DNA of 18,698 bases from Ilumatobacteraceae bacterium (GTDB taxonomy: Bacteria; Actinomycetota; Acidimicrobiia; Acidimicrobiales; Ilumatobacteraceae): NCBI GenBank assembly GCA_016463105.1, contig JAEMRY010000002.1:1-18698 (forward strand), written 5' to 3'. Positions 6,829 through 14,601 of this stretch are shown here, in pieces (position 1 is the stretch's first letter; every line of letters begins with the position of its first letter). The notes beneath the pieces were generated by a model. The model was not told where the DNA came from. It worked only from the letters and a program-made list of their open reading frames with translations, and made no database searches. Made by a program: the position numbers and the translations under genes.

Positions 6829-6834
6829 TAGTCT
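6829..6834 (+). promoter_or_regulatory. Candidate -10 box for leaderless glyS
   Basis: TAGTCT, fitting the TANNNT form of actinobacterial -10 boxes, ends six nt before the GTG of glyS. Transcription would start at or next to the start codon. No clear -35 is seen, and there is no ribosome-binding site. Confidence 0.5.
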
Positions 6835-6840
6835 GAACGG

Positions 6841-8148
6841 GTGCCAGCGAAAGATCTCGATCAAATAGTCAATCTATGTAAACGGCGTGGATTCGTATAT
6901 CCAAGCGGTGAAATTTACGGTGGATTTCGTTCATCGTACGATTACGGCCCGCTCGGGTCGCTAATGCTCAGAAATGTTAAAGACGCTTGGGTTCGGTCGA
7001 TGGTTCAACAGCGAGACGATGTCGTGTTGATTGATGCAGCAATTCTTGGTGCTCCGCAAGTTTTTGAAGCCAGCGGTCATCTCAGTAACTTCAGTGATCC
7101 GTTAGTTGATTGCACCGTTTGTAAGAAGCGTTTTCGTGAAGATCAACTTGACGATCGTGATTGTCCAGAGTCAAAGAAAGGTTGCACATTTACGGCTGCT
7201 CGGGCGTTCAACTTGATGTTTCAAACTCAAGCAGGCCCGGTTGAGGGCGAGGGTGCGACAGTTTATTTGCGACCAGAAACCGCTCAAGGAATGTTCGTTA
7301 ATTTTGCCAATGTGTTGCAGACCAGTCGCAAGAAGCCACCATTTGGAATTGCTCAAGTTGGTAAAAGTTTTAGAAACGAAATCACACCTGGAAACTTCAT
7401 CTTTCGCACGCGTGAGTTCGAGCAAATGGAACTCGAGTTCTTCGTACCACCAAGTGAGAGTGCGCAATGGTATGACTATTGGTGTAAGTCACGTATGCAG
7501 TGGTACATCGATTTGGGTATACCTGCCGACATGTTGCGTCTGCGTGAACACGACAAAAACGAATTGTCTCATTATTCTGCTGGCACAAGCGATATTGAAT
7601 TTAAATTTCCGTGGGGTTGGGGTGAACTAGAAGGAATTGCACAGCGCACCGATTTTGATCTCAAGAAACATGCCGAACATTCTCGACAGAAACTTGAATA
7701 TTTTGACCAGACAACCAATGAGCGTTACGTGCCATATGTTGTCGAACCAGCAGCTGGCGCAAATCGTACGATGGCGGCGTTCTTGTTGGCTGCTTATGAC
7801 GAAGATGTCGTAAATGATGAGCCTCGCACGGTGTTGCGACTTCATCCGAGACTTGCGCCGTATCAAATTGCAGTGTTGCCGTTGTCAAAGAAAGACACAC
7901 TGATGCCGTTGGCTAAGAAGATTCACACGATGTTAGGTGCTCGTTATATGTGCGACTTCGACGAGACTCAAGCGATTGGTCGTCGGTATCGTCGACAAGA
8001 CGAAATCGGCACTCCATATTGCGTCACTGTTGACTTTGATTCGCTTGAAGATGACTCAGTGACGATTCGTGAGCGTGATACGACAACTCAGATTCGTGTC
8101 AAGATAGATTCGCTTGTTGCAGAAATTGCACAAAGACTCGGTTACTAA
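6841..8148 (+). CDS. glyS: Glycyl-tRNA synthetase (single-chain, alpha2 type)
   Basis: A 435-residue class II aminoacyl-tRNA synthetase that charges tRNA-Gly with glycine. It opens with VNLCKRRGFVYPSGEIYGG and YDYGPLG, hallmarks of the dimeric GlyRS of actinobacteria, archaea and eukaryotes rather than the alpha2beta2 enzyme. Visible elements are cysteines C91, C94, C108 and C115 in the insertion (CTVCKKRF), RPETAQG at 144-150, motif 2 GKSFRNE ending at 180, REFEQMELEFF, and a motif 3-like EPAAGANRTMAA. The C-terminal anticodon-binding domain includes APYQIAVLPL and AIGRRYRRQDEIGTPYC. The GTG start is set by homology and the TAGTCT box six nt upstream. It follows recO by 29 nt, and its own promoter suggests partly independent expression. 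Confidence 0.96.
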   Translation: MPAKDLDQIVNLCKRRGFVYPSGEIYGGFRSSYDYGPLGSLMLRNVKDAWVRSMVQQRDDVVLIDAAILGAPQVFEASGHLSNFSDPLVDCTVCKKRFREDQLDDRDCPESKKGCTFTAARAFNLMFQTQAGPVEGEGATVYLRPETAQGMFVNFANVLQTSRKKPPFGIAQVGKSFRNEITPGNFIFRTREFEQMELEFFVPPSESAQWYDYWCKSRMQWYIDLGIPADMLRLREHDKNELSHYSAGTSDIEFKFPWGWGELEGIAQRTDFDLKKHAEHSRQKLEYFDQTTNERYVPYVVEPAAGANRTMAAFLLAAYDEDVVNDEPRTVLRLHPRLAPYQIAVLPLSKKDTLMPLAKKIHTMLGARYMCDFDETQAIGRRYRRQDEIGTPYCVTVDFDSLEDDSVTIRERDTTTQIRVKIDSLVAEIAQRLGY

Positions 8149-8166
8149 ATAAAACAAAATCAAAAT

Positions 8167-8172
8167 AGGAGG
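8167..8172 (+). promoter_or_regulatory. Strong Shine-Dalgarno site of the ABM-domain gene
   Basis: A perfect AGGAGG lies four nt before the ATG at 8177. It is the clearest ribosome-binding site in the window, where most genes show weak or no such site, and implies a leadered, well-translated message. Confidence 0.85.
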
Positions 8173-8176
8173 CATT

Positions 8177-8482
8177 ATGGCTAAGGTTGCAGTGTTAGTT
8201 AAAGTAAAAACTAAAGAAGGTCAGCGCGATGCAATGACCCAAGCGATGACGCCTGGCATTGAAACTGCAAAATCTGAAATAGGTACGCAGTTTTATATTT
8301 TCCATCATGATGCTGTTGATCCGAATACAGTTTGGCTTTACGAGCTTTACGCAGATCAAGACGCAGCAAATCTGCACATGAGTTCAGACGCTTTCAAAGC
8401 CTGGTCAAAGTCTCTTGTGCCGTTTGTTGATGGCGCCCCAGAGATTTCATTTCTAACGCCGACAGGTGGCAAGGGAATCTAA
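8177..8482 (+). CDS. Antibiotic biosynthesis monooxygenase (ABM/YgiN-like) domain protein
   Basis: A 101-residue protein with the ABM ferredoxin-like fold pattern: an opening beta strand VAVLVKVKTKEGQ, a helix with acidic and basic residues, TQFYIFHHDAVDPNTVWLYELYADQDAANLHMSS, then a C-terminal helix and strand. Family members form dimers and include quinol monooxygenases and haem-degrading enzymes, but many have no known substrate. The sequence alone does not pick a function. It sits between glyS and trpC, with only three nt separating its stop from trpC, so it may be cotranscribed with the trp genes. A role in tryptophan metabolism is not shown. Confidence 0.8.
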   Translation: MAKVAVLVKVKTKEGQRDAMTQAMTPGIETAKSEIGTQFYIFHHDAVDPNTVWLYELYADQDAANLHMSSDAFKAWSKSLVPFVDGAPEISFLTPTGGKGI

Positions 8483-8485
8483 TTC

Positions 8486-9259
8486 TTGTACCTCGACGAG
8501 ATACTTGCGCAACATCGCGAATTGGCAAGGCTTGACGAGCGCAATTTAAAGTCGCTAATTAGTGATGTTGCGGCTTTGCCCCGTGCACGTGGATTCGAAT
8601 CACAACTGCGTCGAGAGTCAGCGACAAAACTTGCGGTGATTGCAGAAATCAAACGTCGATCACCCTCGCGTGGGGCGTTAAACCCAGATCTAGTTGCGTC
8701 AGATGTTGCAACTCAATATTCGTTAGGTGGTGCGAGTTGCTTGTCGGTTTTGACCGACGAACATTTTTTTGGTGGCTCAGTTTCTGATTTGCAAAGCGCA
8801 CGTGCTGCGATAGATCTTCCGGTTTTGCGTAAAGATTTCACGGTGTCGCTTAATGACGTTTGCGATGCACGATTGATGGGTGCAGATTGCGTGTTGCTTA
8901 TTGTTGCGGCGCTCAGCATTCGTGAAATAACTGAATTTAAAAAATTGGCAGACGAACTGAGTCTTGATGCGCTAGTCGAAGTGCACGACGAACCCGAACT
9001 TGAAATCGCTCTCAAAATCGGGGCGACTTTAATTGGTGTAAATCAACGCGACTTAAAGACTTTTGAAGTTGATCATCAGCGTGCAGTGCGCATGGCGTCG
9101 CAAATGCCCGGCAATGTTGTTCGCATTGCTGAGTCTGGGGTGAGAACTCAAGCCGATGCGAAAAGTCTGCGAGATGCCGGGTATCACGCCGTATTAGTCG
9201 GTGAATCATTAGTGACAGCTCAAAATATTGCGACTGCAGTTGGCGATCTGCGCGTTTAA
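8486..9259 (+). CDS. trpC: Indole-3-glycerol phosphate synthase
   Basis: A 257-residue (beta/alpha)8 enzyme that closes the ring of CdRP to indole-3-glycerol phosphate in tryptophan synthesis. Family motifs are VIAEIKRRSPSRG (51-63, with Glu54 and Lys56), LRKDF (114-118, catalytic Lys116), VEVHDEPELEIAL, IGVNQRDLKTF and AESGVRT. The start is a TTG at 8486, with AAGGGA at 8471-8476 acting as ribosome-binding site inside the end of the ABM gene; the resulting N-terminus YLDEILAQHRELA is typical. It is followed by trpF, trpB and trpA, with trpE, trpG and trpD absent from the window. Confidence 0.95.
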   Translation: MYLDEILAQHRELARLDERNLKSLISDVAALPRARGFESQLRRESATKLAVIAEIKRRSPSRGALNPDLVASDVATQYSLGGASCLSVLTDEHFFGGSVSDLQSARAAIDLPVLRKDFTVSLNDVCDARLMGADCVLLIVAALSIREITEFKKLADELSLDALVEVHDEPELEIALKIGATLIGVNQRDLKTFEVDHQRAVRMASQMPGNVVRIAESGVRTQADAKSLRDAGYHAVLVGESLVTAQNIATAVGDLRV

Positions 9260-9286
9260 TAGGCGAGTTGTGAGTAGACCTGCAAC

Positions 9287-9292
9287 TACTAT
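9287..9292 (+). promoter_or_regulatory. Candidate -10 box for leaderless trpF
   Basis: TACTAT lies exactly six nt before the ATG of trpF within the 39-nt trpC-trpF gap. It has the same geometry as the boxes before glyS, trpB, acpP and the 99-aa gene. No good -35 at normal spacing is visible. Confidence 0.5.
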
Positions 9293-9298
9293 CTTTGT

Positions 9299-9979
9299 AT
9301 GTTCGTAAAAATTTGTGGAATAACAAATGAACAAGATGCCCTTCTTGCGGTCGCGTTAGGTGCAGATGCACTTGGGTTTGTTTTTGCACCATCCCCAAGA
9401 CAAGTTGCCGCACAGCGCGTGCGCGAGATCGTTCGACGGCTACCTCAAGATATTCTGACGATTGGTGTGTTTCGCGATGAGCATCCACAACGAGTAATCG
9501 AAACAATGCGCGAAGCTGGTTTGGTCGGTGTTCAACTTCACGGCCACGAATCTGCTCGAACTGTCGCCGAAGTGATGGTGGATATTAAATGGGTGATTAA
9601 ATCGGTCGTTGCTGGATCTGTTGAGGCAAGACATGCTGATGATTTTCCAATTGGAATTGTGATCGTCGATTCGGCGACACCTGGCACTGGAACTGGTTAC
9701 GACTTTGATCTAGTTAATGAAATTCCTGAGACGATGCGGGTAATTCTCTCTGGTGGTTTAACCCCCGAGAATGTTGTCCAAGCCGTACGAACCGTGGTGC
9801 CGTGGGGAGTGGATGTTTCTTCGGGTGTCGAAAAATCGCCGGGCTACAAAGATCCAATCAAGATGAAGCACTTCATCACGAATGCACGTTCTGTTCAAAC
9901 TGATGAGTTACTTGAAGAACGATCAGAAAATAGTTCGAAAAACTCTGAACCGTATAATTGGCAGGACGAAGCGCGGTGA
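9299..9979 (+). CDS. trpF: Phosphoribosylanthranilate isomerase
   Basis: A 226-residue (beta/alpha)8 isomerase converting phosphoribosylanthranilate to CdRP, the step before TrpC. The N-terminus MFVKICGIT carries the general base Cys6. Asp124 in VIVDSATPGTGTGYDFD fits the general acid position. LGFVFAPSPRQV, GVQLHG, LSGGLTPENV and GVDVSSGVE complete the family pattern. The fold ends near residue 195. A polar, Glu/Ser/Asn-rich tail of about 30 residues follows that is not typical. The ATG at 9299 is supported by homology and by TACTAT six nt upstream; no ribosome-binding site is seen. Confidence 0.95.
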   Translation: MFVKICGITNEQDALLAVALGADALGFVFAPSPRQVAAQRVREIVRRLPQDILTIGVFRDEHPQRVIETMREAGLVGVQLHGHESARTVAEVMVDIKWVIKSVVAGSVEARHADDFPIGIVIVDSATPGTGTGYDFDLVNEIPETMRVILSGGLTPENVVQAVRTVVPWGVDVSSGVEKSPGYKDPIKMKHFITNARSVQTDELLEERSENSSKNSEPYNWQDEAR

Positions 9980-9986
9980 GCGCTTG

Positions 9987-9992
9987 TATGTT
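9987..9992 (+). promoter_or_regulatory. Candidate -10 box for leaderless trpB
   Basis: TATGTT (TANNNT) ends six nt before the trpB ATG, in the 19-nt gap after trpF. It suggests an internal promoter giving a leaderless trpBA message. Prediction from spacing and base pattern only. Confidence 0.5.
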
Positions 9993-9998
9993 AATTAG

Positions 9999-11195
9999 AT
10001 GACGATCGATAAGACGGCTCCGCGAGAGTTGCTTAAGCCGGGAGCTGATGGCAGATTCGGCGATTTCGGTGGAAGATTTGTCCCCGAAACTTTGGTGCCC
10101 GCGTGCGAAGAGTTAGAAAAAGCATTCGACCTAGCGTGGAACGATTCTTTATTTAGAGCAGAACTTTCGGATCTACTTCGCGAATATGCTGGCCGACCTT
10201 CGATTCTTACTGAGTGTCATAACCTTGGGCGACAATTAGGCATTCGTTTGATTCTCAAACGAGAAGATTTGAACCACACCGGCTCGCACAAAATAAATAG
10301 TGTGCTTGGTCAAGCATTGCTCGCAAAAAGAATGGGCAAGAAGCGAATCATTGCCGAGACAGGAGCAGGTCAGCATGGTGTTGCTGCTGCGACAGCAGCA
10401 GCGCTGCTGGGTCTTGAGTGCAAGGTGTATATGGGTGCCGTTGATGTTGAGCGTCAATCATTAAATGTTTTTCGGATGAAACTTCTCGGTGCAGAAGTTG
10501 AAGCGGTTAATTCTGGTAGTCGAACGCTAAAAGATGCCGTCAACGAAGCAATGCGTGATTGGGTTGCGAGCGTTGAGTCGAGTTACTACGCAATAGGTTC
10601 AGTAATGGGTCCGCATCCGTATCCGTTCATGGTTCGTCAATTTCAAAGCGTGATCGGACAAGAGGCTCGTCAACAATTTCGTGCAATGTGCGATGGCAAA
10701 GATCCAAATATTGTTGTTGCATGCGTCGGTGGTGGTTCTAATGCAATAGGTATTTTTTCTGGGTTCATCGACGCAGACACACGTTTAATCGGCGTTGAGC
10801 CTGCGGGTGGTGCGGCGGTTGGACGCGGAGTGCCCGGCGTGGTGCATGGAATGAAAAGTTATTTAATGCAAGATGAACACGGTCAAGTTCAAGAAGCGCA
10901 TTCGATCAGTGCTGGGCTCGATTATCCAGGTGTTGGTCCAGAACATTCATATTTGGCATCGGTCGGGCGAGCAGAATATCCAAGTGTTAATGACGACGAA
11001 GTAATCGCTGGGTTTCAGTTATTGGCCCGCAGTGAAGGAATCATCCCCGCACTTGAGTGCGCACATGCGGTTGCTTGGATTACTAAAGAGGCACCAAAGA
11101 TTCAAGGTCAAACCGTTTTGATGAATTTGTCTGGTCGTGGCGACAAAGACGTGGCGCAGATGATGACAATTTTGGGTGAGTCGCTAGGTAAATAA
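9999..11195 (+). CDS. trpB: Tryptophan synthase beta chain
   Basis: A 398-residue PLP enzyme that joins indole and serine to make tryptophan. The PLP Schiff-base lysine is Lys98 in LNHTGSHKINS. Glu120 in AETGAGQHG is the catalytic acid position. The phosphate-binding glycine loop is GGGSNA (244-249). The N-terminal FGDFGGRFVPETL is diagnostic of the canonical TrpB1 group that pairs with TrpA. The C-terminus has SEGIIPALECAHA and LSGRGDKD. The ATG at 9999 is supported by homology and by the -10-like box six nt upstream. One nucleotide separates its stop from the TTG of trpA, so the two subunits are made together. Confidence 0.97.
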   Translation: MTIDKTAPRELLKPGADGRFGDFGGRFVPETLVPACEELEKAFDLAWNDSLFRAELSDLLREYAGRPSILTECHNLGRQLGIRLILKREDLNHTGSHKINSVLGQALLAKRMGKKRIIAETGAGQHGVAAATAAALLGLECKVYMGAVDVERQSLNVFRMKLLGAEVEAVNSGSRTLKDAVNEAMRDWVASVESSYYAIGSVMGPHPYPFMVRQFQSVIGQEARQQFRAMCDGKDPNIVVACVGGGSNAIGIFSGFIDADTRLIGVEPAGGAAVGRGVPGVVHGMKSYLMQDEHGQVQEAHSISAGLDYPGVGPEHSYLASVGRAEYPSVNDDEVIAGFQLLARSEGIIPALECAHAVAWITKEAPKIQGQTVLMNLSGRGDKDVAQMMTILGESLGK

Positions 11196-11196
11196 A

Positions 11197-11991
11197 TTGG
11201 ATAACTCAAAATTCGGTGTGCTCGAAACAAAATTGCGAAGTTCGCGTGCCGAATCGCACAAAATTTTGGTGCCTTATATAACAGGTGGATTAACGGGCTG
11301 GATAGATGCGATACGTTACGCAGCGGCAAATGGTGCAGATGCAGTTGAAATTGGTATTCCGTTTTCAGACCCGGTTATGGACGGGCCGGTTATTCAGCAG
11401 GCATCCGAAAAGGCTTTGCGCGATGGAGCGACTCCGACTTCGATCTTTCATGAGCTACGCAATGTCGATGTACAAATTCCATTGATTGTGATGTGCTATT
11501 ACAACACAGTGTTTCGCGCTGGACATGAACGGTTTGCCAATGCGTTACGAGATGCAGGCGTGGTCGCAGCGATAGTTCCGGATCTTCCACTCGAAGAATC
11601 GCGTGAATGGTGTGAGGCTGCAGACAAAACAGGTATCGAGACAATTATGTTGGCTGCTCCTACGGCGCCAGATGATCGACTGCCGCGAGTGGTTGCTCGT
11701 GCACGAGGATTTGTTTATGCAGTTGGTTTACTTGGAGTAACCGGCGAACGCTCAGAATTGGCAGCGACTGCAATTTCTATGGCGACACGGTTGAAGAAAA
11801 TTACTGAGGTGCCAGTTCTTGTGGGTGTGGGTGTTTCGAATGCTCAACAGGCACAACAAGCGTGTGCAGTTGCAGATGGCGTAATTCAAGGGGCGTCAGT
11901 TGTGCGTCGGCTTTTAGATGAGGGTCCAGATTCGGTGGGGCAATACGTGGCGCAAGTGCGTGCTGCGATTGATAACTCGGTAGTCGCTTAA
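11197..11991 (+). CDS. trpA: Tryptophan synthase alpha chain
   Basis: A 264-residue (beta/alpha)8 subunit that cleaves indole-3-glycerol phosphate to indole, which is channelled to TrpB. The catalytic pair is Glu51 (AVEIGIPFSDP) and Asp62 (VMDGPVIQ). Other family features are VPYITGG, MCYYNTVF, VPDLPLEES and GVTGER, with a phosphate site near VGVGVSN. The start is a TTG at 11197, one nt after the trpB stop, so translation is probably coupled to trpB. AGGTA just upstream is only a weak ribosome-binding site. Met or GTG codons further in would remove the conserved first helix. Confidence 0.95.
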   Translation: MDNSKFGVLETKLRSSRAESHKILVPYITGGLTGWIDAIRYAAANGADAVEIGIPFSDPVMDGPVIQQASEKALRDGATPTSIFHELRNVDVQIPLIVMCYYNTVFRAGHERFANALRDAGVVAAIVPDLPLEESREWCEAADKTGIETIMLAAPTAPDDRLPRVVARARGFVYAVGLLGVTGERSELAATAISMATRLKKITEVPVLVGVGVSNAQQAQQACAVADGVIQGASVVRRLLDEGPDSVGQYVAQVRAAIDNSVVA

Positions 11992-12000
11992 CGCTAAATT

Positions 12001-12435
12001 ATGACAGTGTCAGAATTTCCAACGCCGTCGTCGCTGATTCCGCATCGCCCGCCGTTTTTGTTTGTGGATCAAATCACGGCATTAGATCCTGGGAAGAGCG
12101 CAAGTGGTTTGTGGCACTTGACTGGAGATGAGTCGTTCTTTGCAGGGCATTTTGTTGGACGCGCAACTTTGCCCGGAGTATTGATGTGTGAAGCTATTGC
12201 TCAGGTTGGCGCGATAGCAATTCTCAGCGATGAAAAGTTTAAAAATAAATTGCCACTTTTTGGCGGCATTGACTCGGCACGTTTCAGACGGCAAGTTGTA
12301 CCTGGTGACACACTTGAAATGTCAATGACACTTACGAAAATGTCGGCGCGGGCTGGTAAAGGTTCGGGTGTTGCAACGGTCAACGGTGAAGTTGCTTGCG
12401 AGTGCGAACTATTTTTCGTCGTAGTCGAATCGTAA
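12001..12435 (+). CDS. FabZ-like 3-hydroxyacyl-ACP dehydratase
   Basis: A 144-residue hot-dog-fold protein. LIPHRPPFLFVD is the typical FabZ N-terminus. The active-site pair fits His50 in FFAGHFVGRATLPGVLMCEAIAQ and Glu64 in the same stretch. FabZ dehydrates 3-hydroxyacyl-ACP to trans-2-enoyl-ACP. Its position, nine nt after trpA and convergent with the fab cluster (four nt from the fabF stop), supports a role in fatty acid synthesis even though it is on the other strand. Within the family it could be a variant dehydratase with a different chain preference, since some actinobacteria use other dehydratases (HadABC). FabZ itself is therefore likely but not certain. Confidence 0.82.
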   Translation: MTVSEFPTPSSLIPHRPPFLFVDQITALDPGKSASGLWHLTGDESFFAGHFVGRATLPGVLMCEAIAQVGAIAILSDEKFKNKLPLFGGIDSARFRRQVVPGDTLEMSMTLTKMSARAGKGSGVATVNGEVACECELFFVVVES

Positions 12436-12439
12436 GATT

Positions 12440-13627
12440 TTAATTCGCGTACGGCGCGATAATTATTGAACCGTTATGTCCACCGAATCCAAAATTATTT
12501 GAAATTGTCGGGCCAGGCTGCCATTGTCGTGCAGCACCCGTAACTACGTCGACTGTCATGTCTGGGTCGATGACTGTTGTATTTGCAGTTGGTGGTATCA
12601 ACTTATGTTCGAAAGAAAGTAAAACTGCTGCGGCTTCGAGTGCGCCTGCAGCACCAAGTGGGTGACCAGTCACACCTTTAATTGATGTCATTGGTGGAGG
12701 TGTAGCACCGAACACTTTTGTGACTGCTTGCGCTTCGGCGGCATCATTAAGTGGAGTAGAAGTTCCGTGGGCGTTGACTTGTTTAATGTCGCTTGGCAAT
12801 AATCCTGCATCGGTTAGCGCAAGTTGCATGCAAGCAGCCGCGCCAGTACCGCCTGGCGATGGGGCAGTGATGTGGTGAGCATCTGCATTGCTTCCAGCAC
12901 CAAGAATTTCACCATAGATAGTTGCGCCTCTTTTAATTGCTAGGTCGAGACGTTCAAGCACGAATACTGCGGCACCTTCTCCGAATATGAAACCATCTCG
13001 CGTTGCATCAAACGGTTTGCTGACCATGGTTGTCGATAACGCGGTCATGTTCACAAAACCAGCGACTGCTGTTATTGTCGCCGCCGATTCAGATCCGCCC
13101 GAAATGACGGCATCACATCGTCCCCATGCGATTTGTCTTGCGGCGTAACCCAACGCATGAGTTGCTGCGGCGCATGCTGTGCAAATTGTTTCTGCAGGGC
13201 CTTGAAAACCGTAGCGCATCGAGATTGCTGCACCTGACGCGTTGGACATCATCATCGGAACCAAAAATGGTGAGACACGTCGTTCGCCTTTTTCGACACG
13301 AACAACAACTTGATCTTCAAGCGTGCGCAACCCGCCGATGCCTGTGCCAAATATTGTGCCGATACGTGCTGGGTCGTAAGGCAGATCGCCGGATTGTTCA
13401 AGAGCCTCTGTGGCTGCCGCTAACGCGTATTGCTCGCAACGATCAGATCGACGCATTTCTTTTGGCCCTGCGAAATACGCAGATGCATCCCAGTTTTCGA
13501 TTACGACTGTGTGCGAACCACTTAGACCAGGACCAAGAAGCCCCTTCCAAAAATTTTGCTTGCCAATGCCACACGGCGCGACAACACCGTAACCAGTAAT
13601 CGCAACTCGGTGTCCAGCGCCTTGCAT
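12440..13627 (-). CDS. fabF: 3-oxoacyl-ACP synthase II
   Basis: A 395-residue beta-ketoacyl-ACP synthase that condenses malonyl-ACP with the growing acyl chain. The thiolase-fold catalytic triad is Cys152 (ETICTAC), His287 (NAHGTSTPLND) and His322 (GVTGHPLGAAG), with Lys317 in TSIKG. The N-terminal VAITGYGVVAPCG and C-terminal NNFGFGGHN are family signatures. It is the last gene of the minus-strand cluster fabD-fabH-fabG-acpP-fabF, 20 nt after acpP. The ATG at 13627 gives the expected N-terminus. Its stop is four nt from the convergent FabZ-like gene, with no terminator hairpin visible between them. Confidence 0.96.
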   Translation of the reverse strand: MQGAGHRVAITGYGVVAPCGIGKQNFWKGLLGPGLSGSHTVVIENWDASAYFAGPKEMRRSDRCEQYALAAATEALEQSGDLPYDPARIGTIFGTGIGGLRTLEDQVVVRVEKGERRVSPFLVPMMMSNASGAAISMRYGFQGPAETICTACAAATHALGYAARQIAWGRCDAVISGGSESAATITAVAGFVNMTALSTTMVSKPFDATRDGFIFGEGAAVFVLERLDLAIKRGATIYGEILGAGSNADAHHITAPSPGGTGAAACMQLALTDAGLLPSDIKQVNAHGTSTPLNDAAEAQAVTKVFGATPPPMTSIKGVTGHPLGAAGALEAAAVLLSFEHKLIPPTANTTVIDPDMTVDVVTGAARQWQPGPTISNNFGFGGHNGSIIIAPYAN

Positions 13628-13647
13628 TAAGTCAGCGCTTCAGATCG

Positions 13648-13887
13648 TCAGGAGACTTTCGAAGTTACGAGATTGAATGCTTTGCCGACTGTGTCGACAC
13701 CTTCAAGATCGCTCTCCGGCACAGAAATGCCGAACTCTTCTTCGAGTGCCATCACGAATTCGACGAGGTCAAGACTGTCTGAGCCAAGGTCTTCTTTAAA
13801 TTTTGCATCAAGTGTGACTTTTCCGGCGTCAACTGCCAAAACATCAATTGCACATTTTTTGAAACGATCAAATAGTTGTTGGTCCAT
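13648..13887 (-). CDS. acpP: Acyl carrier protein
   Basis: A 79-residue acidic four-helix carrier protein. The 4'-phosphopantetheine attachment site is Ser38 in LGSDSLDLVE. LDAKFKEDLG before it and ALEEEFGISVPESD after it are typical of AcpP. It carries acyl intermediates between FabD, FabH, FabG, FabF and the dehydratase. It lies between fabG (9-nt gap) and fabF (20-nt gap). TAGACT on the coding strand, six nt before the ATG, suggests that acpP also has its own leaderless promoter, which would fit the need for much more ACP than enzyme. Confidence 0.97.
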   Translation of the reverse strand: MDQQLFDRFKKCAIDVLAVDAGKVTLDAKFKEDLGSDSLDLVEFVMALEEEFGISVPESDLEGVDTVGKAFNLVTSKVS

Positions 13888-13893
13888 GCGATA

Positions 13894-13899
13894 AGTCTA
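13894..13899 (-). promoter_or_regulatory. Candidate -10 box for leaderless acpP
   Basis: On the minus strand TAGACT (complement of 13894-13899) ends six nt before the acpP ATG and overlaps the fabG stop codon at 13897-13899. It has the same geometry as the plus-strand boxes before glyS, trpF and trpB. Confidence 0.45.
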
Positions 13900-14601
13900 G
13901 TGCCCCATGCCGAGTCCGCCATCGACTGGGATTACTGCGCCAGTTATATACGCAGCATCTTGCGACGCGAGAAATGCAACAACTCCTGCAATTTCTTGCG
14001 GTGTTGCAGTGCGACCTAATGGAACTGCGTCAATCATCTTGGCGCGTTGTTCATCGGTCAACGCAGCCGTCATGTCTGTTTCGACTGGACCAGGTGCCAC
14101 CACGTTTACAGTTATCGAACGAGACCCGAGTTCGCGCGCGAGTGAACGGGCGAGACCGACTAATCCGGCTTTTGATGCTGCATAGTTCGCTTGACCAGCC
14201 GAACCAAGAAGCCCAACTACTGAAGACATCAAAATTATGCGACCTGATCGCGCGCGCAGCATTCCTTGTGTTGCCCGTTTGCAGACACGATATGCACCGG
14301 TCAAGTTTGCGTCAATCACCGAAGAGAAGTCGCTTTCGTTCATTCGAAGAAGCAGCAGATCTTTGGTGATTCCGGCATTTGAAACGAGAACTTGCACGGC
14401 CCCGAATTTTTCTTCAACGGCAGCGAAGGCCGCGTCTACTTCAGTCTGCGAAGTTACATCACACTTGACAGCGAAAAAATCACCAGATGGCTTTGTGTTG
14501 TTGTAAGTGATTGCAACGTGGTCGCCGAGTTTCGCAAAATGTTGCGCACAGGCAAGGCCAATGCCTTTTGAGCCGCCAGTGATTAAGACAACGCGACTCA
14601 T
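13897..14601 (-). CDS. fabG: 3-oxoacyl-ACP reductase
   Basis: A short-chain dehydrogenase that reduces 3-oxoacyl-ACP to 3-hydroxyacyl-ACP with NADPH. The Rossmann cofactor motif is TGGSKGIG (8-15), the structural motif NAG is at about 76-78, and the catalytic residues are Ser127, Tyr140 and Lys144 (YAASK). The C-terminus VDGGLGMGH is typical of FabG. The ATG at 14601 overlaps the fabH stop (ATGA) and gives MSRVVLITGG; GGAAG nearby is a usable ribosome-binding site. A start at 14613 would add four residues and overlap fabH more deeply, so it is less likely. Length is 234 residues, normal for the family. Confidence 0.94.
   Translation of the reverse strand: MSRVVLITGGSKGIGLACAQHFAKLGDHVAITYNNTKPSGDFFAVKCDVTSQTEVDAAFAAVEEKFGAVQVLVSNAGITKDLLLLRMNESDFSSVIDANLTGAYRVCKRATQGMLRARSGRIILMSSVVGLLGSAGQANYAASKAGLVGLARSLARELGSRSITVNVVAPGPVETDMTAALTDEQRAKMIDAVPLGRTATPQEIAGVVAFLASQDAAYITGAVIPVDGGLGMGH

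Noticed and set aside
7241..7630. Plus-strand frame of 129 aa inside glyS
   Set aside because: It is an out-of-frame shadow of glyS with low-complexity Ser/Cys-rich translation.
9266..9287. Possible stem AGTTG/CAACT between trpC and trpF as an attenuator
   Set aside because: Only five base pairs with a 12-nt loop, no Trp-rich leader peptide and no T-run.
12436..12439. Transcription terminator between the FabZ-like gene and fabF
   Set aside because: Only four nt separate the stops and no stem followed by a T-run is visible on either strand.
13126..13599. Long plus-strand frame opposite fabF
   Set aside because: It has no family-like sequence and lies entirely under a clear fabF gene.
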